Positions 1 through 11,500 of a stretch of DNA of 64,000 nucleotides are shown here, piece after piece. The position numbers were made by a program, and so were the translations under genes. This DNA is from Metellina segmentata (lineage: Eukaryota; Arthropoda; Arachnida; Araneae; Tetragnathidae), in NCBI GenBank assembly GCA_947359465.1, contig OX375881.1, positions 115,564,738-115,628,737 on the forward strand. The letters are read 5' to 3'. The first letter of the stretch is position 1. Each line of letters opens with the position of its first letter. The notes below the pieces were generated by a model. The model saw only the letters and a program-made list of their open reading frames with translations, was not told where the DNA came from and made no database searches.

Positions 1-92
1 CTTTCCATTAGGGGATTGATCCCGGACTGTCGTCAATAGCCCGTTGGTGGGTTGTAGTATGACGTAAGTAATATTACCTTACCTTATCTGTC
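1..92 (+). repeat. SINE family A, 3' body fragment
   Basis: This is the last third of the tRNA-derived SINE seen complete at 13952-14240. It holds the GATCCCGGACTGTCGTCAAT block and the AGCCCGTT block, then a tail ending near ACCTTACC. The 5' part lies outside the window. No target duplication can be checked. Confidence 0.7.
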
Positions 93-137
93 TTGTGTTT
101 GGCGCATTTAATCAACCGAAACATCCATTGCTTTATT

Positions 138-589
138 TGTTGAATGTGCGAATGGGTACACGTAACCTCTTTCAAGATCAATAAACAAGATTTAATTTAC
201 ATCACACACATAAACATAGAATTAAACACTTACAGCTCTTTAATTAGATCGCATTAGCAGAACAGTTAAAAGTATCAATAATCGTTTTTGGGTTTTTTCG
301 AACTTGCCAGATGCAAAGTAATATCTTACAATAGGTTTATAAATTTAAAACAATGGTGGATTATATAAAGTTTAAATTTAAATTTATTTAAGTTAACATA
401 GGAAAAGGATGAGTAGAGATTACAGTACAAGCGACGAAATCCACGGATATAGAATTCCAAGCAAAGTAACAATCTCAGGTAGTTGGATTCAACAGAATAA
501 ACTGGCTGTTACAAGATACAACAGAATTATAATTTCACAGATTACAAGACTAGTGAACGGAAGTAAATAAACCTAATTTAGTGGCCACA
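138..589 (-). repeat. 3' LTR of the BEL/Pao element
   Basis: The copy is 452 bp and starts TGTTGAATG on the plus strand. It contains about 180 bp (roughly 367-545) that the 5' LTR lacks, so one LTR has suffered an indel. The ends match the other LTR at GTGCGAATG and at CCTAATT/GTGGC.ACA. Confidence 0.75.
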
Positions 590-599
590 TTCTCCCACC

Positions 600-1290
600 T
601 TTGCATTGTGGGCAGTATGCTTACAAGTTGAAACGCCGAACAGGAACAATTCGTCGACCAGAACGTGTTTGTTTCACAAAAAGTGGAGATTTCTGGCTCA
701 CTACTTTATGAGTAATAGAGTCATTAATATCCACATCAGAATCAGCGATAGGCACCTTAAAAACATCAGTAATCGCCTCAACTCCTTCTTCTGATTCGCT
801 GTAATGGTCGCATTAGTTCACCACCAGCCACCTTTAACTTTGCCACTCGCTCACTGTTATCCGTGCCTGAATAGAGTTCAACAATTCTCGCTATGGGCCT
901 GTTAATCTTCTTCACATTATCTGTTCCAATCAGCACCAATTCTCCAAGATATTCTTATTTGAATCGCTCTCTTAATCTTTCTCTTAACCTTTGAAGATAT
1001 TGAGCATGTTTTAATATAAATCTTGAGTCAATGATATCCAGATCTACGGTTTCTACTTTTCGTACATCTTGAATGAAATGGGAAGGTGTCAACAGTGTTA
1101 ACTCATTGGGGGTCATCTGATACATATGTAAGAGGTCGACTATTTATAGTGCTTTCTACGTCACAAAGCACTGATCATTTCTTCGTAATTAAGGCACGCT
1201 CTTCCGAGACCTTTTCTCAATAATTCCTTGACGGACCTCACCAAACGCTCCCACCATCCACCGTACCATGGACTAGCAGGTGGACTGAAG
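600..1290 (-). pseudogene. BEL/Pao pol remnant: integrase C-terminus and DUF5641-type domain
   Basis: Reading down from about 1300, the minus strand encodes KWRFSPPASPWYGGWWERL followed by VRSVKELLRKGLGRACLNY, the conserved end of BEL/Pao integrases. From about 960 to 770 it encodes GELVLIGTDNVKKINRPIA, an RIVELYSG block and VAGGELMRPLQRIRRR, the C-terminal domain (DUF5641-like) that follows integrase in this superfamily. The two blocks are separated by frameshifts. The catalytic core of integrase is missing, so no activity is possible. Confidence 0.8.
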
Positions 1291-1339
1291 CGCCACTTGA
1301 TTCGATTATTGATTTTCTTTTATTACCTTCCAGTCCAGC

Positions 1340-2628
1340 TCTCTCAGCGCTCCTTCAAAATAGATTAAAGTAGTAGCCTCATCCGTCTTTTTCGGTTCTC
1401 TCTTGTATAACTCAGGGCATAACAATGCGTAATGTCTCCTTCCACAAAGGACACATTTCACAGAATTACGACAAGTTTTCGCCATATGGCCAATTTTTAA
1501 ACAAACAAGACATCCCCCTCTTCTTCATAATAACAGCTTTTTTTGTCATCTAGTGGCATTTGAGATGTCTTGCACAATCCTGACTATTGTGATTTTGATT
1601 TTCACAAAATAAACAGTTAAACTTTTGACCAATATGTCCTCGCGCTGATGAGACAGGTGCAAATGTCAAGGGGACATCTATAGACTCCTGGTATGGCCCT
1701 TTTACCTTGTTTTGTGGTGATAAGAATGCAGAATCCGCAAAAGCGCGATGTTCCTCACCTTCAACTTCATTTCCCAGAAAAGCCATCAGTTCCTCAAGGA
1801 GTTTTTCTTTCACCAGAAACCGTGAAGTATCACCATTGGACTCTCGATTTAATCTATACCTATCCCATGCTTTTAAAACATCCACAGGGAGACAGGATTC
1901 TACAGCTGTATACAGCATTGCTGCATAGTTCTCCGTGGTCACACCAAGAGTCTCTAAGGCCTTCAAATACGTTCCCAATTTATCGCATAAAATATTGAAC
2001 TTTACATTAGATATATTTATGACTAATGTCAACAAGTCTCGAATGTAAACTTCAATGAGAAGATCATCACTTGAAAAACGAGATTTTACATGCTCAATGC
2101 ATTTTTCGTAATTTTCTCGAGAAGGTGGGTAGCTTTCAGCTATGTCCCGAGCTTTAGTGTTTTCTTTAAGTGAAGATAAGAGGTATTAAAATTTATCCTC
2201 TTCCTTAACACTTTCGTTTCCATGAATGCGTGAAAACTGACCCCAAAAAGCGACCCACGTCCTGGGCATTAAGTTAAATACCTTTAAATTGGTATCACCT
2301 AACGTACTCTTAACAGATAATTCTTCATTGAAACCTTTCGCAAATTCTCAAATTTTGTTTGTATTTCTATAAATTGATCTCTGTATGATTCAGTCACATC
2401 ATACTCAATAGCTGTTAGTGTAGAACAATCGCTTAACTGAGTGTCTATTTTGAATAAACGTTCTGCCTTATCAAGTACTTAGTTATAAATTACTTGCCTA
2501 CCTTCAAATTCTTCTGAATATTCCAAGTATTGCTTACAAGCCGTGGTGAAAGCTCTTCTTAAGTTTGTCCTTTCTTGCTTAAGCTTTTCCATGTAACTCA
2601 GTTCGGAATATTTCGTATCGGTAGCCAT
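1340..2628 (-). pseudogene. BEL/Pao gag remnant with two zinc knuckles
   Basis: Gag starts at the ATG whose complement is CAT 2626-2628, giving MATDTKYSELSYMEKLKQER and a charged helical N-terminus. An in-frame TAA follows at VIYN*, with more frame breaks between 2040 and 2480. The longest open piece is 1550-2035, ending in a C-x2-C-x4-NH-x4-C knuckle (CLFCENQNHNSQDC). A second paired knuckle lies at about 1370-1530 (CLVCLKIGHMAKTC and CVLCGRRHYALLC). Tandem gag knuckles of this form are typical of BEL/Pao and bind element RNA. The gene is non-functional. Confidence 0.8.
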
Positions 2629-2675
2629 CGTCTAGATTGCAAAAGTTCGAATACAACTTCAAGGACGCCACAATA

Positions 2676-3544
2676 TGATAAATGTGCGAATGAATACACG
2701 TAATCTCTTTAAAAATCAATAAACACATTTATTTTACATCACACACATAAACATAGAATTAAACACTTACAGTTCCTTAAATAGATCGCATTAGCAGACA
2801 GTTAAGCGTATCAATAATCGTTTTTGGGTTCTTTCGAACTTGCCAGATGCAAAGTAATATCGTACGATTTTTTTTTTCTAATGGCAGGCACATTTGACCT
2901 AAGTCATTGGCCACTACAAGGCCGGAAGTGATGGCCACTACAAGGCCGGATAAAATTAATGGTAATTTTTAGTTAACGTCATACTAGAGCTACACAACGG
3001 GCTATTGACGACGGTCCGGGATCAGTCCCTTACGGGAAAGATCTGAGGACGACACCGTAATTTTGAACCACGGTCAGATGACGAAGCAACACCTGAGCTG
3101 GCACCCCACTCTCCAAACTTCCACACCAACCCAACGTGAGGACTTTCGGCCACGACAGATTTAAGGTGCACCAGCCGCCTCTACACCATACTTTTACAAA
3201 CATCCATGCCCGAACCCGGATTCGAACCAGGAACCACTACAAGGCCGGAAGTGATGGCCACTTGGGAAGGAGCACCCAGTGGGAGGACCATCATTGCCCC
3301 TAACAATTTATACTTCGTAATTTTGAACCATGTTCAGATGACGAAGCAACACCTGAGCTGGTATACGCTTACAAACATCCATGCCCGAACCCGGATTCTA
3401 ACCGGGACCTTCCGATCTAGAGGCTAACACCTTAACCACTATACCGGTTGGTCGGCATATCGTACAATAGGTTTATAAATTTAAAACAATGGTGGATTAC
3501 AAGATTAGTGAACGGAAATAAATAAACCTAATTGTGTGGCAACA
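2676..3544 (-). repeat. 5' LTR of the BEL/Pao element, split by a SINE
   Basis: The LTR begins TGTTGCCACAC in element orientation (right end 3544) and ends TTTATCA at 2676. It is interrupted at 2866-3456 by a SINE flanked by ATATCGTAC copies (2857-2865 and 3457-3465). The 3' LTR has the uninterrupted equivalent (ATATCTTACAATAGG near 323). Between 2629 and 2675 sits the leader that would hold the primer binding site. Confidence 0.75.
2866..3456 (-). mobile_element. Composite tRNA-derived SINE (families A and B fused)
   Basis: Read on the minus strand it opens GCCGACCAACCGG with a tRNA-like head (A-box-like TAGTGGTTAAGG, B-box-like GGTTAGAATCC) at 3456-3380. The shared CAGCTCAGGTGTTGC body follows, then a second head-like copy with GGTTCGAATCC at about 3220. 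An A-rich tail lies at 2868-2878. The length is about double that of a single unit, so it is a dimer or nested pair. A 9-bp target duplication inside the LTR supports LINE-type retroposition. Confidence 0.75.
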
Positions 3545-3549
3545 TTATT

Positions 3550-5216
3550 TTTCTTTCGTCAATTTACTAGCAGAAATGGCAACGATCTATTTCGCGGGGA
3601 TTTTGTGTTTGTAAACGTTATGATTTCTCTGACCAGTATATTATCGTCTAGTTCTCTAATTTATATTCTGTTTCACCAAAAATAATCAGAACATATTTCA
3701 TCAAGAGGTTGCATGAGAGGCTGTCAAATAATTTTTGTCTGACTGCTTTAACATTGACGAAGGTATTCAAACTGAAATAATCTAATCCAGTGTTGATAAA
3801 GTCTTGCAAAATAAAAATGTTTTGGGATGTATTCAAAATTTAGTATTTCGTATTCAAACACCAATTTCTGGCAGCCAGAAATTGTATTCGATGAGTGAAA
3901 TGTGCAAAAATCACCGTTTTTATATAAATAAATATAAAAAATTAAACATTTCATATAGTAGATTGTAGTTTGCTATTATGCAACGATTAACAATACCTCA
4001 AAGCTATATAGAATATCTGTGTGTGATATCTCATGGTATTACAATCATGACTTAGGAAAAAGTTAATTTTAATTATAAATCAATTTGGAACCCAACAAAC
4101 ATTTCTAAACTACAGTTTATCTGAACAAATGAAGTAGAATCTATTTCTTTACAATTACTTATTGAATGTTGAACATAGGAATGATTCAAAATCAATGCTG
4201 TTGGTTAGAGGATTGCACACCAGGAATTAGCAAGATTGTGTAATTAATTTATTGATGTCTGGAAAGTATAGCAATACAAGAAAACATTAAAAATTTTTTT
4301 TTTTAAAGATACTTTTGTGGTTCATTATCATTTATATAATTATATTTTTAATGAAAATTTATGTACTGTAAAATTTCCCTGCTGATATACATTATAGAAA
4401 TTGGTAGAAAGAAAATTCTTTCCTCAATTGCAAAGCTTTTAGAACAATAATTCTAAATACTTATTATGAGCTGGAAAATGAATCATTGAGTAGGTACACA
4501 TATAATATAATGTTCAAAGATATGCATATAAATTGTTAAGTAATGGACATACACAGATTGCTTTAATTACATGGAAGAGAGAAATCGAACTTGTAGGTTA
4601 GTGCTATGGGCAAACCCACTGAGCCAGCGACCCCCATTTAAATTAAACTCACCGAGTAGCACAAACTTCTAAGTTTCAAATATGTCTATTAACCCAACAA
4701 ACTTTTCTAGCTATTTATGTTTTGAATTTAAAAGCTGTGTCAATATTTGTTTTTATAGGAGTTCTCTGCAAAAGAAATCACATGCAGAATATAAAATGCA
4801 GTGTCCTTAAATAGAATTAAAATTAATTCTCACTGGTTTACAATGAGCGCAAATTTGTAAACAATTTGTTGAAATTATCAATTTCTGTGCATGCTTGTTG
4901 AATCGGACCCAAGGTAATCTAGTGATCTTTTCTAATTCCCACAGTGTTTGATGTCTATGAAAGTCTGGAGTTGTACTCATAGGATAACAAAGCGATCTTT
5001 CTGATTTTACTGCACTACTGTATTCCCCAATCCCTCATTTTTCACGATTTCAAATCCAACCAAAGACTGTTGTGTACAAAGGGTGCTGGTGCACTTTTAA
5101 TCCATTTTTTATTGAGGTTTTCTTGTGTTTGACACAGTTTGGTCAAATATGGCCCATGCACCATAAAATCTAAAAATAATTAACTTTATTCTAATTGAGA
5201 CATTTTTTACGTACTA
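3550..5216. other. Intergenic, no feature recognised
   Basis: AT-rich sequence between the BEL/Pao element and the duplicated exon. No coding block, splice-bracketed open frame or terminal repeat was found. The PARPBP promoter and any non-coding first exon should lie here, but nothing in the sequence fixes them. Confidence 0.5.
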
Positions 5217-5359
5217 ATTTCTACTTTTACTCCAGCTTCTGTGTATAATACCTGTGCAGTTGTTAAATAGAGTTCAGTATTTGTAATTTATTTTCAGATA
5301 TATTTCTATTTTGCATGCTTTAGAAAATCTTGATTCTAATGTCTGGGTCTGGAAAGAGT
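5217..5359 (+). repeat. Decayed tandem duplicate of PARPBP exon 1 with its acceptor
   Basis: This segment matches 5393-5530 over about 140 bp: the polypyrimidine tract, the acceptor TTTTCAG, the ATATATTTCTATTT leader, the start codon and the first 13 or so codons (AATGTCTGGGTCTGGAA). Here the start reads ATG CTT TAG, so translation would stop after two residues, and the exon's donor half is not duplicated. It could be a dead exon or a non-coding leader exon carrying a two-codon upstream frame. Confidence 0.75.
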
Positions 5360-5488
5360 CACAACATTAGATTCAAGTAAAATTTTATAAGTTCTACTTC
5401 TACTGTCCTCTGATTTCCATATAATACTTGTGCAATTATTATCAAGTTCAATATTTATCATTTGTTTTCAGATATATTTCTATTTAGC

Positions 5489-5594
5489 ATGCCAGAAAAT
5501 CTTGAATCTAATGTCTGGGTCTGGAAGGAGCCGGACGGGCGGTGGAGAGAGGATGTTATTGCTCACATAAAAAAGAGTGAGCCAATTAATAAAG
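5489..5594 (+). CDS. PARPBP: PARPBP exon 1 (codons 1-35)
   Basis: It begins ATG CCA GAA AAT after the acceptor TTGTTTTCAG at 5471, with 17 nt of leader. It ends AAAG before GTAGTG, leaving one base of the next codon. The encoded start is MPENLESNVWVWKEPDGRW. The intron after it is only 79 bp, the shortest in the gene. Confidence 0.8.
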
Positions 5595-8500
5595 GTAGTG
5601 TTTTTCCAACTGCACAGCAGTAAGCTAGCATTTTATTAGTTGATGTTCAACTGCTCATGGATTCATGTTTCAGATCTTGTCATTTTGCACTGTGTTGACG
5701 TCGAAGGTTTCAGTGAGAGCGTCCCACTTGCGAATTACGTGCTGAACCTGTGTCAAACGTTCAATGTGTTTGAGAATGAAAGGTTGATGTTTCTGAGTCC
5801 AAAAGACCTTTTCCTGGCAATTGAGCTCTGCTTGAGGAGACAAACAGGGAAAGCTGTATGTATCAGTTAGCTTGTTTTTTTCCTACTGTGGTTGCATGAT
5901 TAAAATTTTGTATTATTGACACATTTTGTCACTTTTTCAAGTGTTTAAGTTCTTAAATTCTGCTTGGAGGAAAAAAAATTTTAGTGTGTAATTTAAAAAA
6001 AAACCCATTTCTTTCCTCCAAAAAAAGTCAAATGTCAACCTAGTACATCTTGTGTAATTTCGTCTTGTGTTGGAACTTATCCAGGCTAGTTTCCTCCACG
6101 GCAAGTATGCCATTTGAGCTTCATTCAGAAGGGGGTAGCAATTCCCCTCATTCATCTGAACAACGCCTGAGTTTCCGCCAACTCAAACCTTTTTTTACAT
6201 TTATTTTGAGGTGATCGTAATGTAATGCTACGGCTGGCGCCGGCTGCTATAATATTGATTTCGGTTCGCGGAAAGAATTGGAACCTCGAGTATCACCAAA
6301 TCTTGCTTGATAATCTTGCCATCAAATAACCAATAGCAACCCTCTAAATACGGAGCAGTCGAATATAGTTTCCTTTCTTCATAATTTCCATAAAGGCAGT
6401 GGAACGCTGTTATATCAAATTCCCCCACAACACCCTTGGAACATAGCCTGGTGCTAAAGAATTCTATATCGGAATAATGAGATAGTCTGCTTTGAAGCTT
6501 GGGGCAGATGTGTCTCTCAACTAGTTTTTTCTATTCATAGATTTTTTAATCAGGGAAAGTTCATGATTCGAATGTTGGTAAAATCTAAGAATTGACAACT
6601 GTGCTGCAGTTATTTTTAGTAGTAAAATTTATTTGTGTAATTTAATATAAAAAAGATATTAGTTAAATTTTAGGGGTTATCGAAGAAGTTTCAATTATGA
6701 CCAAAGTAAATCATTTAAATTGTTCTTTATTTAAAACATTTAAAGTTATTTGAAACTTAAAAAAACGAAATTAGATATTTAACTAAATAATAATAACTAA
6801 ATAATAAATTAAGTATACTGCTCTCTTGCTTAACATGAATGTACTGTATATTTAAAAAAAATTTTAATTCTCTATTTTCTATTCAAAGAATGACTCTGAG
6901 ATTGAAATCTCAGATGAAGATATTATCCAGTGTCACAATTCCTATATTAAACAATTCCATAGTAAAGACAACATTTCAGACAAAGCTGTTGTACAGTTTA
7001 AGAAGTTTATCAAAGAAAACAACTGTGCAGACCTGTGGCTGATAAATGACCAATTGATGGAATATAAGATCAACAACAATGATGTTACCGAGCATTTATC
7101 AAATTCAAAATTCTTAATTTTGGGATCTCTACCAGCAGATATACTAGTAAGTATGGTTTCTTTTCTAAAAAAGTATGTACATATGTTGTGAAATCTTGAT
7201 TATATGGACCTCAATGATGAACTAATTTTTTTCAAGTTCCTACGAAAATGAGTATGTAACAAGGTTTTAGGATTTCTCAGATTGAAATTTTGTGATTAAG
7301 TTTTGACTATATTATTTTATGAAAAAAAAAAAACATTTTTGCTCCCAGTATTTTGTTTTAAAGTGGGTAAATCACTGAATTATAGGCATTCCTACATTTT
7401 TCATTCAAAGTATAAAGTCAATCTGCTGTAAAGTTACATAGGGCTCAACTGCTTTTCAATTTATTTTTACTTTCTTCAAAAGTTCTATAAAAATTTTAAA
7501 GTATAATAATTGTTCCAAACAGTAATTTAATATCAACATATTTTAAGTTCAACATAATTAAAAAAATAATTTAGTTTTCTGTGTATTTTTAAAATTCAGT
7601 TGTGGGATATGCATTTTAAAGCTGATGCATTATGAAAACTTTTCAAAATTCTCTGAATCATGATTTGGAGTAAAATATTCAAACCTAATAAGTAGATGAA
7701 CTTATTTTCAATTGCATAATTATTTCCTTGGATTATGTTTGTTAACTTTCATGTTCAATGTGCACTTGAAGAGGCAATTTTTACAAAAACTTTTATCATT
7801 TATTATTTTATTAACTCTTGTATAATAACGATGAGGATGAACATGGCAGTCATCCACCTTCCATTCAGTTTTCTTTTTTCTCTCTCTTATACTGCGTGAA
7901 GGGAGTCTTCACCTCAGCACAGGCCTTCTGGCCAAAACGCTGGAAACTACTATAACAAGTTTTATTTTTGTTAAATAACCAAGTTTTGCCTTGTATTGTC
8001 TAGAATTATTTTATCTCAATTTATTTATTATTATTAGGGGCTCTGCCTCCTGCTCGCAAACCAACACTCCTTTTGAACAATTAACTGCAACGGCGAAACC
8101 TCCACCCTCTGCTTGCTTACGGTCGACAATCCCATTAGGTTTGCGAGCAAACCAACACTCCTTTAGCATATCCTTTGTTTTTCTTGACAAACCAACACTC
8201 ATTGCAGTTAATCTCCTGCGACGGCGAAACCTCAACCCACTGCCATCTAGAGTATCTCTCCTCGCCTCCATTCGTTGACTTCACAGCTTTAATTGCTGTG
8301 AGCCTCGGTTTCATGAAAGCCATTCAACGTTGGATTTCCACATGTCTGCATGAGGAAGAATTTGTACACTGTTGCGAAGTTGTACTTTTCATTGCATCGA
8401 TTTTATTTATGAACCAATTTCAAAAATAATTGTACCATAAGAAAGAGTACATTCTTTCAAATTCAAAAACTAATAGTTATAGGATATAGATATGACCGTT

Positions 8501-11500
8501 ATAAAAAAGTACCGAAAATGTCCAGATTTTTTCCGAATTAAAAAAAAGCTATTATTGGGAACCAAATTAAAATTTGAAAAAAAACTCAGCAAAAAAAGAC
8601 ATGCAAAGATTTACATTTAGAGGTACTCTAAAAATCACGGCTGAAGACTGAAAATTGTATGTCTTTTGCTCATTCGCTTTAGAAATTTCTCTCTTTCAAC
8701 TTTGACATTTAATAAACCCTAAACAACTAATAGCTGCATCGGAAAAAATCTTATTCATCCTATTTCCTGTACAATTTTGAACAAACCATGTCAATTTTGA
8801 AATTTTCTGATCCGTACTTTTTTGGGAAACCGTGTAAGAATCAAGCAAAAAAAGGCTAGCTTTCAATCGTGCAACAGCAGCAACGATAACTTATTTTCAT
8901 ATAGAGAGATACCTTATTTTCTGAGAAAAATGAAATGATTAAAACACAATTGTTTAACGTAGTTCACTCTAGACTGAGTTGAAACGTACAAACACCGAAC
9001 TCCCAAATTTATGTCACAAAACTTTAATTATAACACATCACACAATATTAACGGTTCTCACTGACGACTGCGCACATTGAACACAAGACGAGGAGTCCTA
9101 CACAGTCATATGCAACAAGTCAGACCCCACCACACTAACCCCCAGTTGGAAGATGACGAAAGAGAAAAAAAATTGCATTAGAGAAAGTGATGCAATGTAT
9201 AAGGTGCATTTCAGAACACGTGTGACCTGAATGTTTCTACCACACTACAAATCATGCAGGCATAAATAACAATATACAAGAAAACTGAATGCAAAATTTC
9301 TGTAAAATCGAATTATTTTTTTAAAGTATGTAAAGATCTTTTTAAATGCGCACAAAAACATAGTGTTGCAGTATTACATACGTGTCTCATGCTTAAAAAA
9401 ATGTTTACTTGTGCAATTTTTGTCTATGTTTGTTACGTGTGTGACTTTAAATGTTGTTTCTGCCATATAACAATTCTTGCAGGAGTGAACAACAATATAC
9501 GAGATAATTAATAATGTTGTTCTGTAAAATATGATTATTTTTAGGTAACTAAATAACTTTTTAAATGCAGAAAAACAGTGCTGCATCATTACATATTTAT
9601 TGCAAGTTTGAACTTTTTTAGTTGTGCAATTTCTGTCTGCATTTGTTATACTGTACATTAATTTTCAAATTTATTTCCAGAAAAGTATTATTGGCATGAT
9701 TGTGTCCAATGATGTAGTATTGAATGTTACCGTGGAGACGCCCTTAGACATTAGTTTACGAGGCAGCCCGTCTTGTTGCTCACCAACCAGCTCACCACAA
9801 GGAATCGATGTCACCTCAGAACCACTTCAAATTGACGACATCGTTCTAGACTCTGCGAGTGAATCGAAGCTACGATCCGCTACTGAAGTATGTTGCTCAG
9901 TTCTATTTCATCTCCAGATACCAGATATTGCAGGTTTTGCGTAGTTATTTCAAATGTTCACCTTATTACACCATTCTAACAAATGAGGAAATTATTATTA
10001 AATGAACAATCTATTGGAAGGGTAACAGATTAGCAACAGGAGGGACGTGGGTTCGAATCCAACCAAAGACCAGTGGTGCATGTTAAATCTGTCGTGTCTT
10101 CATGTTGCCGTTGTGTAGAAGTTTAGAAAGTGAGGTGCCAGCTCAGGTGCTACCTTGTCGTCTGACCATGGTTCAAAATTATGTGCTGTTGTCCTCGGTT
10201 CTTTCCCTTGAGGATTGATCCAGGACTGTTGCCAATAGCCCTTTGTATTGATCCAGTACAACATTAATTAAAATTCCATACCATACCTGCTAAAAGTTAT
10301 GAATAACTGGATTTATGAAATAACAGGGTATCTACTGGTCCCAAAAATAGGCCCTAAACGGGAAAACTGGTCACAAAAATTTATCACATTTTATCAAGTC
10401 GAAAGCAAAAGGTTGCAATTGAACTTAAACAAATGAAAAAAAGAATATTGCAAACTGCAAATTATGAAAGTGAACAATTAGAGAGTAATTATGCGAACTG
10501 AAAAGAAAATGAAAACGGTGTAACTCCCCCAATCTAACCACATTCGGAGACAGTTTTTTTTTAAAACAAAAATTGTTATATAATATTTTTACCAACTTTA
10601 TTTGATGCATAAAAATAAAAAAAAATTACATGACGAAATGTTTTTAAAGCAATTGTTGATTTCTTCAATTTTTATTAAAATTTCAAGTATTCAGAAAACA
10701 AAAATAATGAATATAACATAGAGTATTTGTTTAATGTTCATCTACTTTAACACAATTTTAGTTTGTCTTTATTAAAAATTTTTTTTAGAAAACAGCTTTT
10801 TAAAGTTCAAATTTGATATCAGAGTCCTCTTTTCTCAAGATTAGATTGTAAGGGGGGAAAATGTGATTTTTTAAGTATAATTGCATTTAACTGTCTCGCA
10901 TAATCATGTAAAATCAGATCATGCAGTTATTTTAGAAAGTCAGTAAAAGGTCCCTAAATGAACCAACAGAAATTTAGTACGCACCCTGAATAAACATAAA
11001 AATCTTCTTTGATTTTCCCCTTTTATGATGGTCATTAGTTACATCGAAATAGCTATTGACCAGTTTTAGCATCTTTTTTCTCACTGTCATTACTTTTTTT
11101 AAGTTGATCACTATTGACTAGGCAGATTTAGCTTTAGTCTAGCATGCCTATTAACTTCCCACTGTTAAAACAATTTTCATGACCTCCATTGTCTGAGTAT
11201 GGATTTTCTTTTATCTTACGCACACAATGCTTTCTCAAGCATAAGTTGTTGATCCTTCCAAGACAAAACAGTAGTCAATGCAGAGGAAGAAACAGCAATG
11301 ATTTTTAGAGTCTAGCAATGAAAAAGATGTTATCTAGTCATGTTATCGTGTCCACACAATGAGCAGGTCGGTGAGCTGTAGCATCCTATTGGGTACAAGG
11401 AAATAAGAAAGAAAATGGTGGAATACATTTGACATTACCCTGGATCACCATATGAATGCATACTACATTACTTTAATTTGATCTGGAATTATGCATTACT

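Larger units (their letters stand above)
138..3544 (-). mobile_element. BEL/Pao LTR retrotransposon, internally deleted
   Basis: The element reads on the minus strand. Two LTRs (138-589 and 2676-3544) share the AATGTGCGAATG to TAAATAAACC segment and have TG...CA ends. The pair is bracketed by a 5-bp direct repeat TTATT (133-137 and 3545-3549). Between the LTRs are a broken gag and only the C-terminal end of pol. Protease, reverse transcriptase, RNase H and the integrase DDE core are absent: the gag zinc knuckles at about 1400-1600 pass almost directly into the integrase C-terminus at about 1290. Stops and frameshifts show it is dead. BEL/Pao is assigned from the WWERLVRSVKELL integrase tail, the terminal GGELMRPLQRI domain and the 5-bp duplication. 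Confidence 0.85.

Noticed and set aside
3370..3456. tRNA-like cloverleaf heads (also at 33000, 13960 and 60400)
   Set aside because: They have A- and B-box-like motifs but continue into a repeated SINE body with an A-rich tail and target duplications; they are SINEs, not tRNA genes.
8011..8429. Overlapping open frames of 62-95 codons on both strands
   Set aside because: They lie wholly in repeat R1 and translate its palindromic units; no protein signature.
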